Shown piece by piece: positions 50,892 to 57,824 of a stretch of 64,000 nucleotides of DNA. Location of the stretch: the NCBI RefSeq assembly GCF_018476525.1, contig NZ_JAHCST010000012.1:62001-126000 (forward strand). The letters run 5' to 3'. The notes below the pieces were generated by a model. That model made no database searches. It saw nothing but the letters and a program-made list of their open reading frames with translations, and was not told the DNA's origin. The translations under genes were made by a program, and so were the position numbers. This stretch comes from Acrocarpospora catenulata. Lineage in GTDB: Bacteria > Actinomycetota > Actinomycetes > Streptosporangiales > Streptosporangiaceae. Position 1 is the first letter of the stretch. Each line of letters opens with the position of its first letter.

Positions 50892-51783
50892 GCCGATCCT
50901 GCAGGGTGGAGTGGTGCAGGGTGAGCGCGGCGGCGGCCGTGCGCAGGCTTGGCTCCGACGCGACCGCGTACAGGGTGGACAGGATCCACGGGGCGGCGCC
51001 GCCCGCGTGGTCGAGGGCCCGAACGTCGGGCGCCGGCTCGGTGTCGGGGCCCACCGCGGCGGCCAGCACCAGGAGCCCGCCCAGTTCGTCGGCCCGGACC
51101 ACTCTCGGCCCCGGATCCTGCTCGTCGCCTTCGGCCGCCAGCCGCAGCGCGGTCTTCGCCGCCACCCACGAGGCGGGCAGGTCGGCCACGCGCCCGGCGG
51201 GACCGACTCCCGCCCGCCGCCCCAGGCCGGGTGTCCGCGCCCGGCTGCCGGGGTGTTCGATCACCGGCGGGCCGCCCGCGACCGCCACGGCCCAGACGCC
51301 GGTTCCGGGAAGCCGGAGCCTGCGGGCCGCGTGCAGGCGGTCGGCCTCGGGGGCGGCCGGGTCAAGCAGGAGTTCCACCAGTGCCGGGTCCACGGCGGAG
51401 GCGGCCCGGCCGCGGGTGCGCTCCAGTGCGTCGCGGGCGACGCCGGCGGCCCGTTCGAGGATCATCAGGTGGACGGGCCCGGCGGGACCGGGCCGCTCCA
51501 GCCACAGGACGGCATTCTCCAGCCCCAGCGGCGCGTGCAGCCAGCCGGGGTCGGGCGGCGAGGCGGCGTCCTTCCGCCGCCCGTCGCCCAGGACGCGCAC
51601 GTCCACCCGATGGCCGGGATCGACCAGACGGGCCGGGCAGCCGGCCAGCACCGCCGCTCCCCGGACGATCGCCTCCAGCCCGGCCCTGGCCTCCACCAGG
51701 CGGTCGAAGTAGGCGATGACCTGGACGGCGGCGCTGGCATCGGGGTCGAGCGCGGCCAGCCTGCCGGCGAGCTCTCTCACCAT
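50782..51783 (-). CDS. PucR/CdaR-like helix-turn-helix transcriptional regulator
   Basis: 333 aa. The C-terminal 60 residues (SLRTAAAALTLHHSTLQDRL, HLLGWNIRQPQGRLRLQLAF) are a PucR C-terminal HTH. The middle resembles a GGDEF-like PucR sensor; the N-terminal part is unassigned. Such regulators often control catabolic or esterase genes next door, here the alpha/beta hydrolase that starts upstream on the same strand. ATG 51783 chosen; the long frame extension beyond it is shadow of the hydrolase gene. Confidence 0.83.
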   Translation of the reverse strand: MVRELAGRLAALDPDASAAVQVIAYFDRLVEARAGLEAIVRGAAVLAGCPARLVDPGHRVDVRVLGDGRRKDAASPPDPGWLHAPLGLENAVLWLERPGPAGPVHLMILERAAGVARDALERTRGRAASAVDPALVELLLDPAAPEADRLHAARRLRLPGTGVWAVAVAGGPPVIEHPGSRARTPGLGRRAGVGPAGRVADLPASWVAAKTALRLAAEGDEQDPGPRVVRADELGGLLVLAAAVGPDTEPAPDVRALDHAGGAAPWILSTLYAVASEPSLRTAAAALTLHHSTLQDRLTRAEHLLGWNIRQPQGRLRLQLAFALRRLHRHPPD

Positions 51784-51815
51784 GTCATACTGCCTCAGCC
51801 CGCCGGGGGTGACGA

Positions 51816-52781
51816 CTAGGCGGACAGGATCCGCCGCAGCCAGTCCAGCCGCGCGGCCTTGGCCGCCTGGGAGATCGCGGCGTGCGGCGCCATCATGTCG
51901 AATCCGTGGAAGCCGCCGGGCCACACGTGCAGCTCGGCCACCCCGCCCGCCTGCCAGATGCCCGTGGCGTAGGCGACATCCTCGTCCCGGAAGGTCTCGG
52001 CCGAGCCGACGTCGACGAACGCGGGCGGCAGGCCCGACAGGTCGGCGGCCCGCGCGGGCGCGGCGTACGGGGAGACGCCGGGGCCGCCGCGCTGGTCGCC
52101 GAGGAGCGCGGTCCAGCCGGTGTCGTTGGAGGTCCTGTCCCACACGCCCAGGCCCGCCATCTGGTGGCTGGACACGGTGTCGTTGCGGTCGTCAAGCATC
52201 GGGCAGATCAGCATCTGGCCGATGAGGGCGGGCCCGCTACGGTCGCGCGCCAGCAGCGCCACGGCCGCGGCGAGCCCGCCGCCCGCGCTCGCCCCCGCCA
52301 CGAGGATGCGCCCGGGGTCGACGCCGATCTCGTCGGCGTGCTTGGCGGTCCACACCAGGCCGGCGTAGCTGTCCTCGACGGGCGCCGGGTGCGGATGGTC
52401 GGGCGCGAGCCGGTACTCCACCGAGACGATCGCGAGCTTCAGTTCCACGATCATGTCGACCAGCTCGGCGGGGATCATCCGGGCGTCGCCCATGATCATG
52501 CCGCCGCCGTGGATGTGGTACAGCGCGGGGACCGGGCCCGGCTCGCCCGCCGGGCGCAGGACGAGCAGGCTGATGTCCGGCTCGCCCGCCGGGCCGGGGA
52601 CGGTCAGCTCCCTCAGTTCGACCGCGCCGTCGCGGCTGAGGTCCACCTCCGGCAGGCTGATCGGCGTCTCGCGCAGCGCGGGCAGCATCTCCAGCGTCAG
52701 GGACGGCGGGATGAACCCCGCCATCGCGGACAGCGCCGCGGCCAGTTCCGGGTCGAATGGGGGCGGGGCGGGTACGGCCAT
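51816..52781 (-). CDS. Alpha/beta hydrolase (HSL-type esterase)
   Basis: 321 aa. HSL-family motifs: HIHGGGMIMGDA oxyanion loop, SVEYRLAPDHPHP, the nucleophile elbow GASAGGGLAAAVALL, DVGSAETFRDEDVAYA carrying the acid, and the histidine in PGGFHGFD. It hydrolyses short-chain or aromatic esters. It ends 32 bp before the PucR gene, and the two probably form one transcription unit. Confidence 0.92.
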   Translation of the reverse strand: MAVPAPPPFDPELAAALSAMAGFIPPSLTLEMLPALRETPISLPEVDLSRDGAVELRELTVPGPAGEPDISLLVLRPAGEPGPVPALYHIHGGGMIMGDARMIPAELVDMIVELKLAIVSVEYRLAPDHPHPAPVEDSYAGLVWTAKHADEIGVDPGRILVAGASAGGGLAAAVALLARDRSGPALIGQMLICPMLDDRNDTVSSHQMAGLGVWDRTSNDTGWTALLGDQRGGPGVSPYAAPARAADLSGLPPAFVDVGSAETFRDEDVAYATGIWQAGGVAELHVWPGGFHGFDMMAPHAAISQAAKAARLDWLRRILSA

Positions 52782-52884
52782 GATGGCTCCTGGATGTCGA
52801 CAGTGTTACGCGCGGCTGACATCACCGGCTACCAGCATCGTGATCCCGGCCCGCCGCCCCGATCGAGCGCCACACGGCGGGAAC

Positions 52885-52904
52885 CCCCCGCCAAATGGCG
52901 GGGG
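52885..52904. terminator. GC hairpin CCCCCGCC-AAAT-GGCGGGGG
   Basis: Perfect 8-bp stem with a 4-nt loop, 15 bp beyond the stop of the XRE-cupin gene (minus strand). Likely its terminator. Confidence 0.65.
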
Positions 52905-52919
52905 CCGTCCCTGAACAGG

Positions 52920-53516
52920 TCAGCCGGGTTGTTCCCGTGGCTTGGGGCGGGCGCGCAGGTGGGCGCGTTCGCCCTGTCGGCCGAACAGGCTGAGGAACTC
53001 GACCGGCTCGGGCCGGGCGGGGCCGAACCAGTGGGGCACACGGGTGTCGAACTCGGCCGCCTCGCCGGGGACCAGCACCAGGTCCTGCTCACCGAGGATC
53101 ACGCGCAGGTGCCCGTTGAGAACGTACAGCCACTCGTACCCTTCGTGGGTCTTCGGCTCCGGCTCCCCGGTGCGGCTCCCCGCCGGGATCACCAGTTTGT
53201 ACGCCTGGATGCCGCCGGCCCGGCGGGTCAGGGGCAGCATGGTCATGCCGTTGTAGGTGAACGGGCGCAGGTGGATGCGCGGATCGCCGGTGGGCGGGGC
53301 GTCCACGAGTTCGTCCAGCGTCACCCCGTGGGCCTTGGCCAGGGGGAGCAGGAGTTCGAGGGTCGGGCGGCGGGCGCCGGACTCCAGCCGGGACAGGGTG
53401 CTCACCGAGATGCCGGTCGCCGCGGACAGGTCGGCCAGCGTGGTCTCACGCCGTCGGCGCAGCGCGCGCAGCCGGGGGCCGACCGCGTCCAGGGCCCGGC
53501 CGAGGTCGTCGTCCAT
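52920..53516 (-). CDS. XRE family regulator with C-terminal cupin domain
   Basis: 198 aa. The N-terminal HTH (about 12-66: LRALRRRRETTLADLSAATG, ISVSTLSRLESGARRPTLEL) is followed by a cupin barrel (about 100-185) with THEGYEWLYVLNGHLRVILG, EAAEFDTRVPHWFG. A single-domain sensor-regulator, class SutR/PuuR-like. Start ATG 53516. It is divergent from the thioredoxin-reductase-like gene, and a TTGCCA/TGGCAA inverted repeat lies in the gap, suggesting autoregulation and control of that oxidoreductase. Confidence 0.88.
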   Translation of the reverse strand: MDDDLGRALDAVGPRLRALRRRRETTLADLSAATGISVSTLSRLESGARRPTLELLLPLAKAHGVTLDELVDAPPTGDPRIHLRPFTYNGMTMLPLTRRAGGIQAYKLVIPAGSRTGEPEPKTHEGYEWLYVLNGHLRVILGEQDLVLVPGEAAEFDTRVPHWFGPARPEPVEFLSLFGRQGERAHLRARPKPREQPG

Positions 53517-53526
53517 GCCCACCAGT

Positions 53527-53541
53527 TTGCCACCTTGGCAA
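53527..53541. promoter_or_regulatory. Inverted repeat TTGCCA-CCT-TGGCAA, XRE operator candidate
   Basis: Perfect 6-bp arms, 3-bp spacer, 10 bp upstream of the XRE-cupin start. A third half-site TTTGCCA follows at 53547. Placed in the 79-bp divergent gap with the FAD oxidoreductase gene. Confidence 0.5.
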
Positions 53542-53595
53542 GAAGGTTTGCCAGCCGGGCCGGTGGCTCGCAGGCTGGTCGCGGAGGTGGTCGAG

Positions 53596-54570
53596 ATGAC
53601 CGAACAGCTGCGAAGCGGCTATGACGTGGTGGTGGTCGGCGGCGGCGCCGCCGGGTTGAACGGGGCGCTGATGCTGACGCGGGCACGCCGGTCGGTGGTG
53701 GTGATCGACGCGGGCGCACCCCGCAACGCCCCGGCGGAAGGCGTGCACGGGCTGCTGGCCCGGGACGGCATGCCCCCGGCCGAGCTGCTGGAACGCGGCC
53801 GGGAGGAGGTTCTCCGCTACGGCGGCCAGGTGGTGTCCGGCGAGGTGGACGCCGCGGCACGCGAGGAGGACGGGTTCGCGGTGACGCTGGCCGACGGCCG
53901 GACGGTTCGCGCCCGCCGGTTGCTGGTGGCCACCGGCCTGGTCGACGAGCTGCCGGACCTTCCGGGGCTGCGGGAGCGGTGGGGGCGGGATGTCGTGCAC
54001 TGCCCGTACTGCCACGGGTGGGAGGTCCGCGACCGGGCCATCGGCGTGCTGTCCAGTGGGCCGATGTCGGTGCACCAGGCGTTGATGTTCCGGCAGTTGA
54101 GCGCCGACGTCATCTTCTTCTCCCACACCGCGGCCCCGGCCGGGGAGCAGGCCGAGCAGCTGGCCGCCCGGGGCATCCGGGTGGTGGACGGCGAGGTGGC
54201 GGCCGTGGAGATCGCCCAGGACCGCATCACCGGGCTCCGGTTGCGTGACGGTACGGTGGTCGGCCGCGAGGTGGTGGCGGTCGCGTCCCGGCTGGTGGCA
54301 CGCGCCGACTTCCTGGCGGGCCTCGGGCTGCGGGCGGTCGAGCACGCGAGCGGGACCGGTGAGCACGTCCCGTGCGACGCGACCGGTCGTACCGAGGTGC
54401 CGGGGGTGTGGGTCGCGGGCAACGCCACCGACCTGTTCGCCCAGGTCGGCGCGGCGTCGGCGGCGGGTGCCGCCGCCGGTGCCCATATCAACGCCGACCT
54501 GGTCGCCGAGGAGACCCGCGAAGCCGTCGCCGCCTACCGGGAGGCGATGCCGGCCGCGGCGGGGGCGTGA
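53596..54570 (+). CDS. FAD-dependent NAD(P) oxidoreductase, thioredoxin-reductase-like
   Basis: 324 aa. FAD motif VVVVGGGAAGLNGALML, the redox pair in HCPYCHGWEV, LLVATGLVDELPDLPG, and the C-terminal GVWVAGNATDLFAQVGAASA. The NADPH motif of thioredoxin reductases is degenerate (IGVLSSGPMSVHQALMFRQL). Two-Cys flavoprotein of the TrxR/HcgA-like group; electron acceptor unknown. ATG 53596, upstream GAGGTGG; the much longer open frame to the left is not coding. Confidence 0.88.
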   Translation: MTEQLRSGYDVVVVGGGAAGLNGALMLTRARRSVVVIDAGAPRNAPAEGVHGLLARDGMPPAELLERGREEVLRYGGQVVSGEVDAAAREEDGFAVTLADGRTVRARRLLVATGLVDELPDLPGLRERWGRDVVHCPYCHGWEVRDRAIGVLSSGPMSVHQALMFRQLSADVIFFSHTAAPAGEQAEQLAARGIRVVDGEVAAVEIAQDRITGLRLRDGTVVGREVVAVASRLVARADFLAGLGLRAVEHASGTGEHVPCDATGRTEVPGVWVAGNATDLFAQVGAASAAGAAAGAHINADLVAEETREAVAAYREAMPAAAGA

Positions 54571-54596
54571 GCCGTACTCTCCCGATGCGACGACGA

Positions 54597-55097
54597 TCAG
54601 CTGTCCGCGGCGGGGTCGGTGCGGAGGTTGGTGAGCATCCGCTGCAGCATCGCCGTCAGCTGGCCGACCTCGTCGGCGGTGAAGCCGGTCAGTAGCCGGC
54701 CGGTCACCCGCCCGAAGATCGGGGGCAGGACGGGGACGAGTGCGCTGCCCTGTTCGGTGAGTTCGATGATGACGGCGCGGCGGTCCTGCGGGTGGCGGCG
54801 GCGCTGAAGGAGGCCTTTGTCCTCCAGGCGGTCCAGCAGCTTGGTCATGCCGGCCGTGTCGGTGCCCAGCAGGGCCATCAGCTGGCTCGGGCCGCTGGCC
54901 TGCCGGCCCGCGTGCAGCAGCAGGGCCGCCTGCTGGGCCGTGATGCCGTGGGGGGCGAGCTGGCGTTCCAGCGCGGTTCCCAGTTCGCGGCCGACCTGAT
55001 GGAGGAGTGATCCTCCGCCCAGGACCAACCCGATGGGGAGGCCCTGGGGGTGTCGCGGCTGCTCCGCCTGTCCGTCTGCGTTCACCTGTGCCGTCAT
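54597..55097 (-). CDS. MarR family transcriptional regulator
   Basis: 166 aa. Winged HTH: LAPHGITAQQAALLLHAGRQ, QLMALLGTDTAGMTKLLDRL, GLLQRRRHPQDRRAVIIELT. The N-terminus is proline-rich. Divergent from the FAD monooxygenase; a perfect 14-bp palindrome sits in the 60-bp gap. Typical arrangement for a phenolic- or drug-responsive MarR controlling a flavoprotein. Confidence 0.9.
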   Translation of the reverse strand: MTAQVNADGQAEQPRHPQGLPIGLVLGGGSLLHQVGRELGTALERQLAPHGITAQQAALLLHAGRQASGPSQLMALLGTDTAGMTKLLDRLEDKGLLQRRRHPQDRRAVIIELTEQGSALVPVLPPIFGRVTGRLLTGFTADEVGQLTAMLQRMLTNLRTDPAADS

Positions 55098-55124
55098 CCG
55101 CCGATATTACCAGTCACGACCTTT

Positions 55125-55138
55125 ACTGTCGCGACAGT
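55125..55138. promoter_or_regulatory. Perfect palindrome ACTGTCGCGACAGT, MarR operator candidate
   Basis: 14-bp perfect symmetry, centred 34 bp from the MarR start and 26 bp from the monooxygenase start; surrounding TTA...TTAA extends part of the symmetry. Confidence 0.6.
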
Positions 55139-55157
55139 TAACTGCTAGCGTGCGACC

Positions 55158-56366
55158 GTGACCGACCCCTCAACAGGAAGATCGAATTCGAATGCGTTCC
55201 ACGTCCTCATCATCGGCGCCGGAATCGGCGGTCTCTGCCTGGCACAGGGCCTGACCCGATCCGGGATCAGCGTCGCGGTGTACGAACGTGACACCTCCGC
55301 CGAATTCCGCGACCAGGGCTACCGCATCGGCCTGAAGGAGGCCGGCGCCCAGGCCCTGCACCACTGCCTGCCGCCGCACCTGTTCGACCTCTGCGTGGCC
55401 ACCTCCATCCGCCAGGCCACCCGGATGGTGTTCACCGACGAGCAACTGACCCCCAAGTTCGCCAAGCCCGTTCCGCCCGTCGAGCCCGGCCAGGCGGGAT
55501 TCGGCGTCAACCGGCTCACCCTGCGCGAGATCCTGCTGGCGGGCCTGGACGGTGTGGTGCACTTCGGGAAGACCTTCCGCCACTACGAGCAGCTGGCCGA
55601 CGGCCGGGTCCTCGCCCACTTCGCCGACGGCACGTCGGCCACCGCCGACCTGCTGGTGGGCGCCGACGGCACCAACTCCGCCGTCCGCCGCCAGCTCGTG
55701 CCGGACGCGGTCGTCGACGAGCTGCACTGGGCCGTCTACGGCCGGACCCCGATCGCCGACGGCACCCTCGACTGGGTCCCCGACGTGCTGGTCGACACCT
55801 TCAACCGGGTCATCGGACCGGCAGGGGCCGCGTTCGCCGTCGCGACCTGCCGCCCACGCGAACCGGTCGCCGCCGCGGCGGCCAGGCTCGCGCCGGGGCT
55901 GCGCCTGACCGACCAGCCGGGCTACTTCTCCTGGACGATGCCGCTGCTCGACGACAGCCTGCGCACGGCCGACGCCGCCACGCTGCACCAGGCGGCCCGC
56001 GCCATGGTCGACGGGTGGCATCCGGCGGTGCGGCGCCTGATCGCCGAGGCCGACGTCGCCGCGACCTTCCCGGTGTGCATCACCTCGGCACGCCCGGTAC
56101 CGCCTTGGGACAGCGCGAACACGACGCTGCTGGGCGACGCGATCCACACCATGTCACCCGGCCGCGGCGAGGGCGCCAACATCGCGCTCAAAGACGCCCG
56201 CCTCCTGCGGGACGCCCTGACCGAAGTCGCGGCAGGCCGGGTTCCGCTCAGCCAAGCCAAGCAACACTACGAGGCCGAGATGCTCCGCTACGGCTTCGAG
56301 GCCGTCGCGGCCTCGCTCCACCAGCCCTTCGCGCCGGCCGCCCGGGGAGGTGCCAAACCGGCCTGA
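55158..56366 (+). CDS. FAD-dependent monooxygenase (aromatic-ring hydroxylase fold)
   Basis: 402 aa. Flavin motif HVLIIGAGIGGLCLAQGL, DG motif LLVGADGTNSAVRRQL and the GDAIHTMSPGRGEGANIALK segment of p-hydroxybenzoate-hydroxylase-fold enzymes. They add oxygen to phenols, tetracyclines or related aromatics. GTG start. MarR divergence suggests induction by such compounds. A short N-terminal extension (TDPSTGRSNSN) precedes the fold. Confidence 0.9.
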   Translation: MTDPSTGRSNSNAFHVLIIGAGIGGLCLAQGLTRSGISVAVYERDTSAEFRDQGYRIGLKEAGAQALHHCLPPHLFDLCVATSIRQATRMVFTDEQLTPKFAKPVPPVEPGQAGFGVNRLTLREILLAGLDGVVHFGKTFRHYEQLADGRVLAHFADGTSATADLLVGADGTNSAVRRQLVPDAVVDELHWAVYGRTPIADGTLDWVPDVLVDTFNRVIGPAGAAFAVATCRPREPVAAAAARLAPGLRLTDQPGYFSWTMPLLDDSLRTADAATLHQAARAMVDGWHPAVRRLIAEADVAATFPVCITSARPVPPWDSANTTLLGDAIHTMSPGRGEGANIALKDARLLRDALTEVAAGRVPLSQAKQHYEAEMLRYGFEAVAASLHQPFAPAARGGAKPA

Positions 56367-56460
56367 CCCGTCCTGGCAGGGCCTCGCCCAGGGTGTCGCG
56401 GCCAGGCCATGTACCCCCAGCAGGTTCACCGGGACCGGCGCGTTCTCCGCGAATGTGGTC

Positions 56461-56847
56461 TTATCCGGTCAATGCGCGGGCCAGGACGAATCCGCATGCG
56501 CCCGCGCCCAGGCCGCCGGCCAGGCTGGCCAGCTGGTTGGCGACGGCGGCGAAACGGGCGCCGTCCTGTAGCAGCCGCAGCGTCTCGTAGCTGAAGGTGG
56601 AGTACGTGGTCAGCGCGCCGCAGAAGCCGATTCCGGCACCGGCCATCGCCACCTCGCCGGCCGGCAGCGCGGCCAGGAAGCCCAGGAGCGCCGATCCGCC
56701 CATGTTCACCGTGAAGGTTCCCCAGGGGAACAAGGTGTCGTGGCGGGCCTGGATGATCCGGTCGGCCAGGTAGCGCAACGGAGCGCCGATGGCGGCGCCG
56801 GCGGCCACCAGCGCCACGGTCAGCGGCCCGCTGAGCGTGCCGCTCAT
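56461..56847 (-). CDS. crcB: Fluoride exporter CrcB/FluC, subunit 2
   Basis: 128 aa, four membrane helices. [32 protein letters not shown] and [20 protein letters not shown] are FluC signatures (the fluoride path Asn, Phe and Thr). Actinobacteria often have two unequal crcB genes forming one exporter. It overlaps the DUF190 gene by 4 bp (ATGA), in one operon with the other CrcB. Confidence 0.93.
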   Translation of the reverse strand: MSGTLSGPLTVALVAAGAAIGAPLRYLADRIIQARHDTLFPWGTFTVNMGGSALLGFLAALPAGEVAMAGAGIGFCGALTTYSTFSYETLRLLQDGARFAAVANQLASLAGGLGAGACGFVLARALTG

Positions 56848-57197
56848 TGGGAGCTCCCAGTGGTGCCGCGGCCGACGTAGCGGATCACCTCGACCTCGTC
56901 CAGGATCACCATGCCTTCGCTGATCAGCTCATCCAGTTCGGGCAGGAACGCCCGGATCCGATGCGCGGTGTCGACGATGACGATCGCCATCGGCAGGTCC
57001 TCCGACAGCGACAGGATGCGCGTGGTGTGGATGTGGCTGGAGGCGCCATAGCCCTCCACGCCGCGGAACACGCTCGCCCCGGCCAGGCCCGCCGCGTGCG
57101 CGCGGTGCACGATCTCGTGATACAGCGGCTTGTGGTGCCAGACATCGGTCTCGCCGACGAACACGGTCAGCCGCAGCGCGGCCCCTTCCAGCTTCAA
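56844..57197 (-). CDS. DUF190 domain protein in the fluoride-export operon
   Basis: 117 aa. [40 protein letters not shown] and [13 protein letters not shown] are the DUF190 (PII-like fold) pattern. Proteins of this kind are frequently encoded between two crcB genes, so a regulatory role on the exporter is likely. TTG start (AGGAG 6 nt before) overlaps the stop of the first crcB as TTGA; the longer frame reported from upstream is shadow. Confidence 0.9.
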   Translation of the reverse strand: MKLEGAALRLTVFVGETDVWHHKPLYHEIVHRAHAAGLAGASVFRGVEGYGASSHIHTTRILSLSEDLPMAIVIVDTAHRIRAFLPELDELISEGMVILDEVEVIRYVGRGTTGSSQ

Positions 57198-57670
57198 AGC
57201 CTGCTCCTTTCGCCACGGCGGCCCGACAGCGCCCGGGTCGCCGCGCTGCCGGCCCAGACGGCGGCCAGCGCCAGGATCGGAGTCGCGGCCAGGTACGCCA
57301 GCGCGGCACGGGCCTGCCCGCCGATCACCATCTGGCCGATGTCCACCACGTAGGTGGAGAAGGTGGTGAAACCGCCCAGCACGCCCACGCCCAGCAGCGG
57401 CCGTACCCACCCCGGAACCGACCAGACTTCGGTGATGGCCGTCATGAGCACCCCGATCAGCAGGCACCCGCTGAGGTTGACGGCCAGCGTGACCCATGGG
57501 AACCCCGCGGGCGGGTGCGGGAAGGCCAGACCCAGCCCGTAGCGGGCCAGCGCCCCCGCCATGCCACCCAGCGCGACCATCGCCAGGGTCGACCACGGCG
57601 CGCGACGCAACTCAGCCCGCTGGGCCGGCACTCGCAGATCGATATCGGGGTCGACAGGAGGCTCAGACAC
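57194..57670 (-). CDS. crcB: Fluoride exporter CrcB/FluC, subunit 1
   Basis: 158 aa. [39 protein letters not shown] and [19 protein letters not shown] carry the family's Asn and Thr/Ser rim. A 30-residue hydrophilic N-terminus precedes the first helix. GTG 57670 chosen because AAGGA lies 7-8 nt upstream; the long reading to 57784 would be untranslated leader. First gene of the crcB-DUF190-crcB operon. Confidence 0.92.
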   Translation of the reverse strand: MSEPPVDPDIDLRVPAQRAELRRAPWSTLAMVALGGMAGALARYGLGLAFPHPPAGFPWVTLAVNLSGCLLIGVLMTAITEVWSVPGWVRPLLGVGVLGGFTTFSTYVVDIGQMVIGGQARAALAYLAATPILALAAVWAGSAATRALSGRRGERSRL

Positions 57671-57681
57671 CTCGATCCTTC

Positions 57682-57713
57682 CTACCAGCAGCGCAACATC
57701 ATCTCTGGTAGGG
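57682..57713. repeat. Inverted repeat CCTACCAG/CTGGTAGG in the crcB leader
   Basis: Perfect 8-bp arms with a 16-nt loop, ending 12 bp before the crcB start and next to its ribosome site. A regulatory leader hairpin is possible; the sequence does not fit the fluoride riboswitch consensus that I can recall. Confidence 0.4.
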
Positions 57714-57824
57714 ACCGTTGGCGGCCGGACGCCGCGGTTACCCGCCGCCGCCCGGCGGCGAGGCGGTGGGCCCCACCACCGCACACCTGCCGCCCACTAT
57801 ATCGATCGGAAAATCCGCGGGCGG

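Noticed and set aside
57671-57824. Fluoride riboswitch before crcB
   Set aside because: I could not find the conserved GATGGxGTTC and TGATGAC blocks; only a simple stem-loop was visible.
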